In this document: piece by piece, positions 53,181 through 64,000 of the stretch
How the letters are laid out: each line of letters starts with the position of its first letter
Position numbering within the stretch: position 1 is the first letter of the stretch
Position numbers and translations under genes: made by a program
Notes under the pieces: generated by a model
Databases searched by the model: none
Seen by the model: the letters and a program-made list of their open reading frames with translations, nothing else
Told to the model about the DNA's origin: nothing
DNA from: Linum tenue
Lineage: Eukaryota; Streptophyta; Magnoliopsida; Malpighiales; Linaceae
Direction of reading: 5' to 3'
Length of the DNA: 64,000 bases
Assembly: GCA_946122785.1 (NCBI GenBank)
Contig: CAMGYJ010000006.1
Location: forward strand, 47,946,066-48,010,065

Positions 53181-55726
53181 CATGAGGTCACCCATTCAAC
53201 ATCCTCATGTGCCAGCAAACAAATTTGAGGTGAGCACCTCAGTCATCACGATGCTGCGCGGTTCAGTGGTGTTCCGAGGCAAAGAGGGGGAGTGCTCCCG
53301 ATCACATCTCAGGCGATTCCACGAGCTCATCGATGGAATCAAGATTAATGGGGTCCCAGCCGATGCCATCCAGCTGAGGTACTTCCCATTTACTTTGGAG
53401 GGGCAGGCCAAGGAGTGGCTAGACACTCGACCTCCGGGCTCTATCACCACGTTCGCCAACCTGGCGGACAAGTTCCTCACCCGCTACCATCCTCCATCCA
53501 AGACGGCTGACCTGCATAAGCAAATTACACATTTTGCTCAGGATGAGGATGAGACCATCCGGGACGCATGGGAGACATACAACAGTCTCTTCCTGAGGTG
53601 TCCAAATCATGGCTTCAATGATGCTTTCAAGGTGGGCACCCTCTATCACGCCCTCTTCCCAGAAGACAAGCAGCTGATTGACTTGGTTTGTGGCGGGAAC
53701 ATGCTGACCAAAACACCGCCACAACTGAATCAACTCTTTGAGGAGATGGCAGAGAACGGGTATGATTGGGGCACGGCTAGGAGGTCGAGGAGAGCACCAA
53801 GCCGTGGTGTACATTCTGTGGGAGCCCATTCCTCTGATTTGGTGCAGGTAGTATCGAAGCTGGTTTCAGCTATCGATCGTTCCGGGATGATTCCAAGGAC
53901 CGAACAGCATCAGGTGATGCTCTGCCACTGTGCGAGAGCACCCATCACACAGTGGAAGACTGCCAGGCGATGAAGGAATCGACCACACCCCAGGAGCAGG
54001 TGAACTTCATCAATAATGTCAGGAGCAATGACCCCTACAGTAACACTTACAATGAGGGGTAGCGCCAGCATCCCAACTTCTCCTGGGGTGGGGCAAATTC
54101 CAGACCACCAGTCCCCCAGGGACCATCGAACTTCCAGAGGCCACCATATCAGCCCAGACAGGGGCAATTCCAGCAGCAGCAACAGTCTCTCTAGCCCATG
54201 ACGGGGCATGCTACTCAATCACAGCCGCGACCTTTCCAGCAGCCAGGTGTAGCCCCTGCTACCCCAGTGCAGAATGATCAGATGGCTGAATTGCGGGACT
54301 TGGTGGGTTCTCTCGCCAGTTCTAGTGCTCAGAAATTCAACACTATCGAGCAGTTCATGGAAAAGGCCTCGGGTAAATTCCTGGCTCTTGAAGCTGGCCA
54401 GAGGAACACACAGGCTGTCTTGCAGGATATCCAAACCCAGCTGGGGAGTGTGGCTCAGGCAGTGGCACAAAGGGCTCCTGGTACTCTACCCAGTCAGACC
54501 ATCCCTCATCCGCAGAACCCGAATGAGCACTGCAATGCCATCACAACCAGGAGTGGCAAGATGACTGTTGATCCACCTGTTCGGGAACAAGAGAGAGAGA
54601 CCCCTGTATTAGCGTCTCCAGCGGTTGCGAAGAAGCAGAGAAGGAGGTTGAGGTACCTGCACCTAAGCCGCAACCAGTAGTGAAGGAGTATATCCCGAAA
54701 CTCCCCTTCCCTACTCGGTTGCACAGAGACAGGCTGGAGGCAGAGTTCGAAAACTTCATGTCCATGCTTAGGAAGCTGAATGTCCAAGTGCCCTTCCTGG
54801 AGGCACTATCGCAAATGCCTAAGTATGCGAAGTTTCTGAAAGAGCTTCTCTCAAAGAAGCAGAAGCTGAGTGAGCTGGCCACTGTGGAGCTCAGCGAGGA
54901 GTGCTCGGCTATTCTGCAGAACAAGCTTCCGCAGAAGCAGAAGGACCCAGGTAATTTTACTATCCCATGCTCTATAGATAAATTGCATGTAGAGAGGTCC
55001 TTGGCGGATTTAGGTGCTAGTATCAATGTTATGCCGTATAAATTGTTCAAGAAACTAGGCCTAGGTGAACCCCGTGCTACTAGGATGACCCTTCAATTAG
55101 CTGACCGATCTGTAGTGCATCCTAGGGGCATAGTGGAAGACCTTCCGGTTAAGGTTGGCAAATTCAAATATCCTGTGGATTTTGTTGTCCTGGACATCAA
55201 TGAGGACACAGAAGTTCCTCTTATACTGGGAAGGCCTTTCCTGGCCACCGCCAAGGCTCTCATAGATGTGCATGATGGGACCTTAGTTTTGAGGGATGGC
55301 GAGGAGCGAATAACGTTTTCAATTGCTAATACTCTACCTGCTTCGTCACCTCCGCATGTTGTATCTCACTAGGAGCACGAGTCTGTCGTGTATCCTTCTG
55401 TGTTGCCTATTTTGCAGGATCCGCCTCCCATACCTTCGCCGCCACTCCTGACCACTCCGTCACCAAAAGAACAGATCAAGGAGGAGTGGCGGCCGAAACT
55501 GCAGGCAGCTAAGCCTGCTCGAAAGAAAGCCGGAGACCACTACGAGCTGGTCCCGCCCCCACCTTGGCCATCCGAGTATTCACTCGCTTGCATCTTGCCG
55601 GATGGCCAAGTCGAGTTGGCGAATGCTGGTGGCCACATTTGTCGGGTGCATGGCCACCATCTAAAGCTGTACCTCAAGAGCGAGGTCGATCCGCTCTTGA
55701 AGGCACCCGCACCTACACCTCTCTGA
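53181..55726 (+). pseudogene. Element E gag-protease, start deleted and multiply broken
   Basis: It begins at DMRSPIQHPH, which is about residue 75 of the D protein: the leader and gag start are gone. The gag core is intact to 53930, where a one-base deletion in the zinc knuckle shifts the frame. Stops: TAG at about 54060 (TGG in D), TAG at 54195 and TAG at about 55370 (both CAG in D), plus a frameshift near 54650. The retropepsin is readable (ADLGASINVMP, LGRPFLATAKALID). It ends LKLYLKSEVDPLL. Confidence 0.85.
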
Positions 55727-55772
55727 GGATCCACCTACTGGCGTCCAGCTAAATGACGGTAAAGAAGGGCTT

Positions 55773-55790
55773 GTGGGGAGGCAACCCCAC
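55773..55790 (+). promoter_or_regulatory. Conserved post-gag hairpin, element E copy
   Basis: GTGGGGAGGCAACCCCAC, 47 bp after the gag-pro stop. Nearby bases differ from D, but stem and loop are the same. Confidence 0.75.
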
Positions 55791-55910
55791 CGAGGTTTGC
55801 ATTTTCTTACTTTTTTCCTTTTGTTTTTTGTGTTCTTTGAGTCTTGAGATGTTGTTCCAGAGTCGAATGTCGTTTTTGAGTGAAAACAGGTTGAATTCGG
55901 GGCTCCAGCA

Positions 55911-56245
55911 GCTCACATGGCCAGGACTGATGCTCACACGGCCGTGTGGATTTTACCCCTTGGCCGTGTGAGCTCTCGACAAATTCCACACGGCCAAAAG
56001 TGCAACAGGCACGACCGTGTGGCCGAAACGGGCATATCATCTGCTCGCACGGCCGTGTGGACTTAACCCCTTGGCCGTGTGAGCTCTCGGTAAATCCCAC
56101 ACGGCCAAATGTGCATCTCGCACGGCCGTGTGGAAAATTCTCGGCCTGCCCGTGTCGGCCGACACGGGCACGTGTGCACATCACACGGCCGTGTCAGCCT
56201 GGCCGTGTGGCCGAGCCACGGCCTATAAATTCGGCCGACACGGCC
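55911..56245. repeat. GC-palindrome array of element E
   Basis: Aligned with the D array, but the word is mostly CACACGGCCGTGTG (55935-55948, 56182-56194) with hybrids GCACGGCCGTGT (56047-56058, 56120-56131). Half sites read GGCCGTGTGAGCTCTCG and CCACACGGCCA. Confidence 0.85.
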
Positions 56246-57000
56246 GAGTGGTCATAAAATTCAAAATCCTCGCCGGAATCCTCTGAAACTTGCCGGAAAA
56301 CCGCGACAAACCAACCCATTTCGTTTTTTCGGCCATTTTTTGTCATTTTTTCACCTAACCAACAACAAACCCATCCTTCCCACACCAAAAGCAGCCTATC
56401 CCTCTATTTTGAGGAGATTTGGCCGACGTTTTTGTCGCCGGAGGCGATTTCCGGCGAGACTCCGACGGCCACTTCCGGGCATATTTTCGCACTTTCGTCA
56501 AGTGCATTTCATTCATCTCATCAATCCCTACAATCCTACTTGAGTCTTCAGGTTTGATTTCGCCATTTACCTTATGAATTAAGGAGAATTGGATATTAGG
56601 GTGTATGTTTAGAGAATCCATTTGAAATGAGTGAATTGAATGAAATTGAATGTGGGGAATGCTTGGATAATGTATGATTGATGTTAGGGCATATTTACAA
56701 TGTTGATTTGAGGCCTTGTGTGCTATGAATGTGCTAATTTCATGCTTAACTTAATAGTGCACACAAGGTGTTCGATGAAATGCCTGTTTTCGTACCATTT
56801 TGTGGGAGTCGGTTGGGACCCTTAATGATGTGCTTTGAGGGTGTATTTGTTATGAATGTGAACCTTGAGTTGCCTACTTTTTCATGGATGTGCACCCCCA
56901 CTCAGATTAGGCTTGATTTATCGAGTTTTTGACCCCCGAACCATGGATGAAACCATGGTTAGGCTGTTTTCTGTTCTTAAGTGTGGGGGTGTGATTAACA
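56246..57000 (+). other. Element E spacer upstream of ORF2
   Basis: Non-coding, homologous to 33721-34522 in D. It holds the PPT-like motif at 56975-56989. Confidence 0.6.
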
Positions 57001-57017
57001 TTTTTCTTGGCCCAACC

Positions 57018-58365
57018 TCAGGCACCCGTTTATTCAAGATTTGAAAAGGGGGCCCCACCAGGATCGTTTTAAGAGCGTCCTGGCCTACAAATTTGGGCAG
57101 CACCATTGCTGGTCCAAGCGCGAGTTGGAGAAGCTGAACTGCTACGAGCACTTCTCTGCCATAGTCATCAACCGCCCCTGGCGTCGCCTCCTCCAAATTC
57201 GAGAGAAGGTCTACACGAGCTCGTACTTGAGTTCTACACGACCTTCAAGCATGCAGACACGGATGATTGGAAGGACGGAGCAGCCGTCCAGTTCAGGCTC
57301 GGCGGTGCACCCCGATCCATGAGCTACCAGGAGCTGGCGACCGCCCTCGGCCTCGGCCTGGTCAATGACAGGGACTACATCACCGAGCTTCACGAGCCAG
57401 AGGGGGTGAACTTCCAGACGCTGTACACCCGCCTCGCTCGGCCAGGCCAGCGTCCCTTCTCGGCAGGGAAGACGAAGGCCAGCACATTGCAGCTTGACAA
57501 CCGCAACCTCCACCACATGCTGGCCAAGTCTTACACTCCGGCCTCGGATAGTGCCAGCGCCATCACCAAGCGAGCCATGTACCTCATTCAGTCTATGCGC
57601 CAGAGGGATCATCCTCTCCACTTGGGCTTGGTGGTGGCGAGGACCTTCGACAAGAGTGCTTCCGAGCTGAAGAAACTCCACTGCACCCCCCTCATCACCC
57701 GCCTGGCATCCTACTTCGAGATCTCCCTGCAGGGGTGCACAGAGCAGGGTGACACCAGTGCCTTTGGCGAGTATACAATCCGTAAGATGCACCTGCTTCG
57801 GGAAGAGCGAGGTGTTAAGTGGATCGAGGGGTTTCCACAACCCCAGATCCCAGAGGAGGTCCAGCCGGAGGTTCCCGAAGGTGCGGCTGATGAGGAGGTG
57901 GAGCCCGAGGAGGTGGATGCTGCTGATGCCCCCCGCCCCACCACCTTCGAGTACGGGGGTGGCAGCTCCGCTTTCCCAAGGCAGGACTACTTTGCCTACC
58001 AGTTCGAGCAACTGCGTCTCCAAAACCAGCAGATCCTTGACCAGCAGCTCCAGTTCCAGCAGCAGTACGCGACTCACTAGGCCGAGTACCAGCACAGGAT
58101 GGCTGCTTATGATGAGCGCCTGGACATGCTGGAGACCCAGCAGGGGGTGACTTTGGCTCATATCAAGCGAGAGAAGGCTCGATCTAGGCGCATGCAGGAG
58201 GTCCAGCAGCACCTGCTCCAGCTGCTGCCGGGCGAGCAGCCCGTCTGGAGGACTCCCTGGGAGGACTCTCCACTTCCACCTCCCCCAGCTGATGGTGATG
58301 ATGGTGCTGATGGTGATGACGCCTTCATGGACGACATCGACCTGGATAACCTTGGCGACGAGTAG
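57018..58365 (+). pseudogene. Element E ORF2 (Athila ORF-like), start lost
   Basis: Same domains as the D protein: HHCWSKREL, FRLGGAPRSMSYQELATAL, LHHMLAKSYTPA, an acidic stretch, a Gln-rich coiled coil and the end DDIDLDNLGDE. The ATG region is deleted relative to D. A one-base deletion near 57212 shifts the frame, and TAG at 58078-58080 replaces the CAG of D. The 133-bp duplication of D is absent, so that event is specific to D. Confidence 0.78.
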
Positions 58366-60178
58366 GCTGTACTCGTTGCCCATCTCAGTGTGTTTTTCGT
58401 TTTAGACTTTTGTCTGTTTGCTCCATGTGTGAGGAGCTTGAACTTAGTGTCGTTTGTTTTTTGTTTTTGTTTCTCTTTGGTGGATTGTTTATTTTGTAGC
58501 CATATGGGCTAACACTTATCCCTAACGCACAGTGTGCTAGTGTGTTCTTGGTGTTCCATTCGTGCAGAACTGTCCATCTTCCCGTTTGTTTCTCGCTGAC
58601 TGGTCCACTTCCAGTCCCCCAGCAGTATTTCAATCCGGTAACATCGTTCCCCTTATCTCTCCCTCTACTCCATTGAGGGCAATGTTGTGCTTAAGTGTGG
58701 GGGTGCTTTGTATCGATTGGAATCTATATTTGAGTGCTTGGAGCCTAGTCCGCTGTCCGAATCTTACGATTTGAGGGCTCCAAGTACTGCTGTTTGATCA
58801 TATTTGCACTGTGTTTTGATTGATGAATTGAATGGTTTTCGGATTGATGCATGACAGCTTGATTGTGACTAGGATAACCTATGATGAGGACTGAGACGTG
58901 CAGCTTGATTGCTTACCAACTGTGACTTGGATTGATCACTTGTTCTTGACAGTCGTTTATGCATCTAGTTCAGGGTATCAGAATGTGAGATAGAGCATAT
59001 AGGTAGCCATGTGAGATTTGAGTCTGCTCGTTTCTTTCTTGTGCGATAGATCCCTCTTCCATGATGTGTAGCATTCACGTTGTCACTAGCTAAGATGATG
59101 GGGGCATAGGATTAGCCCACGACCAAATTGACTGTCCTGATATGTCATATCCCCTAGTCAGCCCCTTTGAGCCGTGTGTTATCCTTTCTTTTGGTCTATA
59201 ATGAAAAATCACCCTTTTGCATCTTTTAGAAGGTTCCACAGAGTGGTTTTTACATATTCTCTGCTGTTTCTGCTAAATTGAATGTGAGTGTTGGAGGTAG
59301 TGCTTAAAAGTTGGGCATGTGTTTGAAATATGTGCAGAAGTGGTGGCTCTCTTAAGAAATGAAAAGAAAATGAAAGAAAAACAAAGAAAAATTGAAAGCA
59401 AAAGAGAGTCACTACCAAAAATCTGAATAACGTCCATTAAGTAGTGTTTCTTAGCAGTTTGGCTTGGAAATGCTAACATTTATACCTCCTTCGCTTTTGT
59501 GCTCTTGAGATATTGAGTAATGCAGAATAGCAGAAAGGAAATACTGGTTTGTTTGATTGTGATTGTGTGGGTTTGGAAATGTGGAACCTTGTGCTATGAA
59601 TACTTCCACCACCTAAAAGGCCTTCCCCATGTCCAAGACCCTAGCCAGTCATTTGAACCTGTGTCTAAGACCTCCTGATTAGTTAGTGGTGACACCCCAT
59701 ATGTGAACTCTAGCATTTAGAGGCTGCCATCATGGTGAAGAGATGTTAGGGATTGAGAGAAATAGCATGCGCATTTTTCGCATCAAATTGTCCTGACCCC
59801 ACTGGTCGAGAGTGAGTGATTCATTTTCATTTTCATATTCTATATACTCTTGTACCCGGTGAGGACCTAGATTGCTCGGTCTCTATTCTGATGTCTTGAG
59901 TTGGATGCATGAGGTGACTGTTTTGAGTAAGTGGTTGAGTCAAGTCTAGGTTGGTTGGTGAACAGAAGGGAGACTCTTCCTTTACTCGATTTTGCTGCGC
60001 TCGAATGTCCTTTGTGGTGGTTGTCCAGGTTGCTATTGAGGTTGTTCATGTATTGATGTTTGAAAACCAGTACGATTCACGTGTTCTGTGCCTTTATGAC
60101 TTGTCCCCAATGTTGGTTGAGTGAAAAATGTAAGCTTACCTTGTGTCTGACTTGGTTTGCTTAGGGACAAGCAAACAG
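58366..60178 (+). other. Element E 3' non-coding region
   Basis: Homologous to 36024-37869. PPT-like motif at 58690-58703. No coding features. Confidence 0.7.
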
Positions 60179-60195
60179 TTAAGTGTGGGGGAGTT

Positions 60196-61616
60196 TGATA
60201 GACCGTTAATTACACATGTTTTTACCCCTATTCTTACACCGTTTGAGATGTGGTTTCTCGTGTTTTAGGCCGATTTCACGCTAGGTTGTGCTTGTTTGTG
60301 ATATTTCAGGTCCTAGTACTTGAATGGAGGCATGGGAGCGAGTTTGGGGTCGATTGGACGAAGATCGGGCGCGAGGCAAGACGATGAGGAAGCAACACGG
60401 GCACACACAAAACACCACACGGCCGTGCAAGTGACCAATGTGGCCGTGTGGGATTGTGCGAGCCTTCACACGGGCACAAATAAATACCACACGGCCATGT
60501 GAAGGAGCAAGGTGGCGGTGTGATTTGTGCCGAGAGCAAACATGGGCAGAGCAGAATTTCCACACGACCGTGTGACCCTGACCGTGTGGGAAGCCTGAAA
60601 TCCAACTAATCGATACGCCGCGTTTTGAGTCACACGGGCAACTGGGTGAGCCACACGGCCATGTGGCCTGCCCGTGTGAGTCGGGAAATCTTGGTTTTTC
60701 ACCTAATTCCGAGCCACAAGTGAGAGAATCGGATTTTCAGAGCAAAAACAGAGCCCTAGAGAGAGAAAGTGCGAAGAACACATCCTAGAAGCTATCTTGG
60801 AGCTGGGTTTCATCAAATCGAGCTTGGAGATCGTCATAGGAGTGGAAATCATCATCCCAGGGCAGATTTTCCTCATCTTTATGAGTATGACTACTCTGAT
60901 TACTTTTTCTTCTCTCTCTCTATGGAGTAGAACCCTTCTCTCACTTGGGTATGAAGAACCCTAGTTCCTTGTGTTAGGGATTTGATTGTAATGACTTGGG
61001 ATGATTATACTGTTTGGTTTTAATCGAATGATGCATGTTTTATTGAATTGATTGAAGTCTGATCAGCTTTTCTTGATTTCTGCTGCAACCTGAGATAGAT
61101 AGAATCTGATTAGGTTGTTAGAGCCTCTTCATTCGATAGTAGGAGATTGGTTATACGAGAGTTAGCCAGTTTACTGCTTTGTACTGGAATCCAATTCCAG
61201 TAGTGGAGTTCTGTGCTCATTGCTTCAGCTTTCTATCCAGGTGAAGACTAGTCGTCTGCCGGGTAGTTAGACTGAGAGGGCTTGGTCAGCTTAAGAGATT
61301 ACAAGCTACTGTCGGATGTTCCGCAGTCTAATCATCAATGAATCAACCCAGGGTAATTACAATTGAACCTAACTAAGGAGCTAGGGGGACTCATTCCCGA
61401 GTGACTCTTTCCTGCTTTAGAAAACCGAACCATTTCCTGCTTTCTTACTGCTTTTAGTTTAAACAACAATCACTCGACTTAGTTGGCTAGATAATAGATA
61501 ATCACGGAGTAAGCAGTAGATCTAGACCCCGGGTTGATATTAGAACTTGCCTGTTACTGCATTCCCGGACTGCGATTACACTTGGTCGCAGTTTGGTGTT
61601 GTGTTTTGGCGTGTCA
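60196..61616 (+). repeat. Element E 3' LTR
   Basis: Partner of 51737-53156. Several palindromes carry single changes here (ACACGACC, ACGGCCATGTG). The PPT (60179-60195) abuts it. Confidence 0.93.
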
Positions 61617-64000
61617 GAGGCGTAAACGTAATTTTGTTGAAGGTCTTCAGAATGATAATGGGGACTGGGTTACTGAGGAGACTGGGAAGGCTGATATTGC
61701 CAGTGATTTTTATCAATCTCTCTTCACCTCGGAAAATCAGGTGCAGAACATGGCAGATAGGGTGGCCGATCTGCCCATCGCTCACAGTGTTACGCCTGAA
61801 ATGAATGCCAATCTCGCGACTGTCGTCCTTCCTAGTGAAGTGCGGACCACGGTCTTTGCTATGGGCTCTAAATAGGCACTCGGCTCCGATGGGTTCACTG
61901 GTATGTTCTTCAAAGCCTTCTGGGATATTGTTGGCAACTCTGTGACCGATGCTATTTGCTCGTTCTTCACGACGAGTAGGATGCTTTGTAGTTTCAATCA
62001 TACCTGGCTCGCGTTGATCCCTAAAGTGGATAATGTTGAGACTATGAAACAACTTCGGCCAATTAGCTTATGCCAATTTGTGTACAAGGTTATAACCAAT
62101 ATCATGGCTGAGCGGCTGGCTTATCTCTTGCCGCAGATTATCTCAGAAGGCCAGAATGCCTTTATTCTGGAGCGTCAAATTGTTGAGAATATTCTCCTAC
62201 GGTATGAGTTAATGCACTATCTTAAAATTAAAACGCAAGGTAAGAAGGGGTAATGGCTCTAAAGGTTGAGATGGAAAATGCCTATGATAGAGTCGAATGA
62301 CCGTTTCTCCTTGCGGTTTTGGATAAAATGGGGTTTAATTCGACCTGGCGAGGTTGGATCCATGAATGCCTTAAGACTACATCGTTTTCAGTTCTGATGA
62401 ATGCCAACACTTTGGGGTACTTCACGCCATCCCGCGGACTTAGACAGGGTGACCCTCTGTCTCTGCTGTTGTTCGTCCTTTGCACGGAGGGGTTTGTGGC
62501 TCTCCTCAAAAAAGCCATTTCAGAACGTAAACTGGAAGGAGTTAAAGTGGCTCCTCGCGCTCCCCGAATCTCTCACCTTTTCTTCACTGATGATTCTTAT
62601 TTATTTCTGTGGGGTTCTCTCCAAGAATGTGAGAATCTTATCGAAGTGCTCAATGAATATGAGGAACTCAGTGGCCAGCGGGTAAATTTGGCTAAATCGG
62701 CTGTATGCTTTAGTAGGAATATTACCCTGCCGGACCAGGATTTCTTGGCCCAGATTCTGGGGGTTGGGGCAGTTGATGTTCAGGATAAGTATCTTGGTTT
62801 ACCAACGCTAATATCTCGTTCTAAAGTAGCTATGTTTCGCTATCTGGAAGAGAAGTTACTGGAGAGACTTCAGGGATGGAAACAGAGGACGTTATCTTGG
62901 GCGGCTAAAGAAACCTTGATTAAATCTGTGGCCCTAGTAATGCCCTTGAATTTTTTGTCCTATTTCAAGTTACCCTTGGCCTTGTGTCGGCTCTTGGATT
63001 AACATGTGGCCCGATTCTGGTGGGGTGTTACTGAGGGTCAGTCCAGAATTCGTTGGATATCGTGGAGTAATATGTGTAGGAGCAAGCATGAAGGGGGGAT
63101 GGGGTTTCGGCGTTTTGAGTAGTTTAACATTCCCTCTTGGCCAAGATTGGCTGGCGTATCTTGATTGAGCCTCAGTCCCTCCTGGTTTAGGTTTACAAAG
63201 GAAAATATTTTCCTACTGGGTCTTTCCTCTTTGCTAAAGCTCGGTCTCGTCCATCTTCGGGTTGGCAGAGTATCCTTTATGGTCGCCAGCTGCTGGAGGA
63301 AGGGTTGCGATGGCATATTGGCAAGATAGCGCCTCTGCTTGATTCCAACTGGATTCCTCACTTGCATCCTTCGTTGCTTGTTTATAATCCTCAAGTGCTC
63401 CATGTAGGGGGGGGGGCACGGGTGGCGGACCTTATTTGTCCAGGGGAGGTGCGTTGATGTGAGAGTAAGCTTAGCCAGTGGTTTGATCCTCCGATCTGCT
63501 GCGAGATCAAAGCTATTCCTCTTCCCCACCTAGATCTGAAGGACAGACTAATCTGGCATAATACGGCTGACGGGGTGTTCACTGTTAAGTCCGCTTATCA
63601 CCTTGGTGTCGACTTGGATAGGGAACAAGGCCGTTGGCGGTCCATGGCTAGTTGGATGGATAAGACCAGTTGGGCACGCCTGTGGGGTGCCCATATTCCG
63701 CCTAAGCTGAAGGTGTTTCTCTGGCAAGTCTTTAACCATATCCTTCCCACCACAGAAGCCTTGATTGAGAGAAAGGTCTCTGTGCATCCCCGCTACCCTG
63801 TCTGCTAGGAGGAGTCGGAGACCTTGGAGCATCTATTTCTCTACTGCCCGGTGGCGGGCTCTCTTTGGGACCTTTCGAGATTGGAGTATCTTGGTCAAGG
63901 GTTGCCTCGGCATACTTTCCCGCTTTTTCTTAAGCGCCTGATGTCCCTTCTACACCAACCCGACTTGTTCATGGCAGTTGTGGCCATTCTTTGGAGGATT
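61617..64000 (+). pseudogene. LINE ORF2, reverse transcriptase and zf-RVT (3' part), runs off the window
   Basis: It continues the frame from 51736. RT blocks: LRPISLCQFVYKVITNIMAERL (62055-62120), MALKVEMENAYDRVE (about 62253-62298), GLRQGDPLSLLLFVL (62437-62480), then FTDDSYLF (62584-62608). Two catalytic changes are visible: Asp to Glu in the KxDMxKAYD block, and FADD to FTDD, which keeps the Asp pair. Stops at about 61873 (TAG), 62251, 62297 (TGA), 63000 (TAA) and 63808 (TAG). zf-RVT follows (FTVKSAYHL, WGAHIPPKLKVFLW, ETLEHLFLYC). The RNase H end and tail lie beyond 64000. A dead copy. Confidence 0.88.

Larger units (their letters stand above)
51737..61616 (+). mobile_element. Element E: Athila-like non-autonomous retrotransposon (gag-pro plus ORF2), inserted in a LINE
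   Basis: LTRs at 51737-53156 (1420 bp) and 60196-61616 (1421 bp) with exact TSD GAGGC (51732-51736 and 61617-61621). Plus strand: PBS, gag lacking its start, protease, conserved hairpin, palindrome array, ORF2, 3' region and PPT. Same layout as D but with a diverged LTR (TGATAGACCGTTAA start, GGCGTGTCA end). No RT, RNase H or integrase. Confidence 0.93.

Noticed and set aside
57211..58383. Minus-strand 390-codon open stretch opposite ORF2 of E
   Set aside because: Leu-rich antisense shadow of the ORF2 coiled coil. It is not open over the same span in D, and ORF2 homology is on the plus strand.

Overview
This window is plant nuclear DNA, and almost all of it is transposable elements. Plant-only families show this: a Ty3/gypsy Tat-lineage element with a second RNase H and an antisense gene, Athila-like elements with tRNA-Asp-type primer sites, a MuDR transposon with SWIM and CCHC zinc fingers and a plant mobile domain (PMD) gene, a Ty1/copia element with an initiator-Met primer site, and L1-type LINEs. 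I see no free-standing host gene, rRNA, tRNA or CRISPR array. It reads as heterochromatic, probably pericentromeric, sequence of a flowering plant. I cannot name the species.

Left block (1-13.6 kb): the edge of an Athila-like LTR (1-77) cuts a copia element on the minus strand (78-2416). A long-TIR element (2456-3857) carries a 191-bp MITE, and a hAT-like MITE follows (4075-4353). The 3' end of a minus-strand LINE (about 13438 down to 4585) is split by an 8-kb MULE (4617-12632; 9-bp TSD ATGATATTG). The MULE holds a three-exon transposase gene on the plus strand and a convergent six-exon PMD gene on the minus strand.

Central block (13649-48710): four LTR retrotransposons nested inside one another, each supported by its own 5-bp target-site duplication (TSD). 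Outermost is B (13649-48710, ATTGT), a Tat/Retand-like element on the minus strand with gag, protease, RT, two RNase H domains, integrase, a 51-bp tandem repeat and a spliced antisense gene. A (18177-43079, TGGTA) sits in the integrase of B. C (24457-41570, TAACA) sits in the leader of A. D (28987-39241, CCTGG, plus strand) sits in the gag of C. A, C and D are Athila-like and non-autonomous: they keep gag-protease, and D also keeps a second ORF, but none has RT, RNase H or integrase. By-eye LTR divergence falls inward (about 3.4, 2.5, 2.4 and 1.4 per cent), which matches the nesting order.

Right block (48716-64000): AT-rich sequence without genes, a possible Helitron 3' end, then a 5'-truncated plus-strand LINE (51169-64000, running off the window) split by E (51737-61616, TSD GAGGC), a fourth Athila-like non-autonomous element.

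The most unusual signal is a set of short palindromes in the LTRs and, in D and E, also in an array between gag and the second ORF. Each subfamily has its own version of the palindrome word, both arms change together, and within D and within E the LTR and internal arrays use the same version. Other shared structure includes a hairpin just after gag, two or three copies of the polypurine motif per element, and premature stops that are mostly CAG to TAG.
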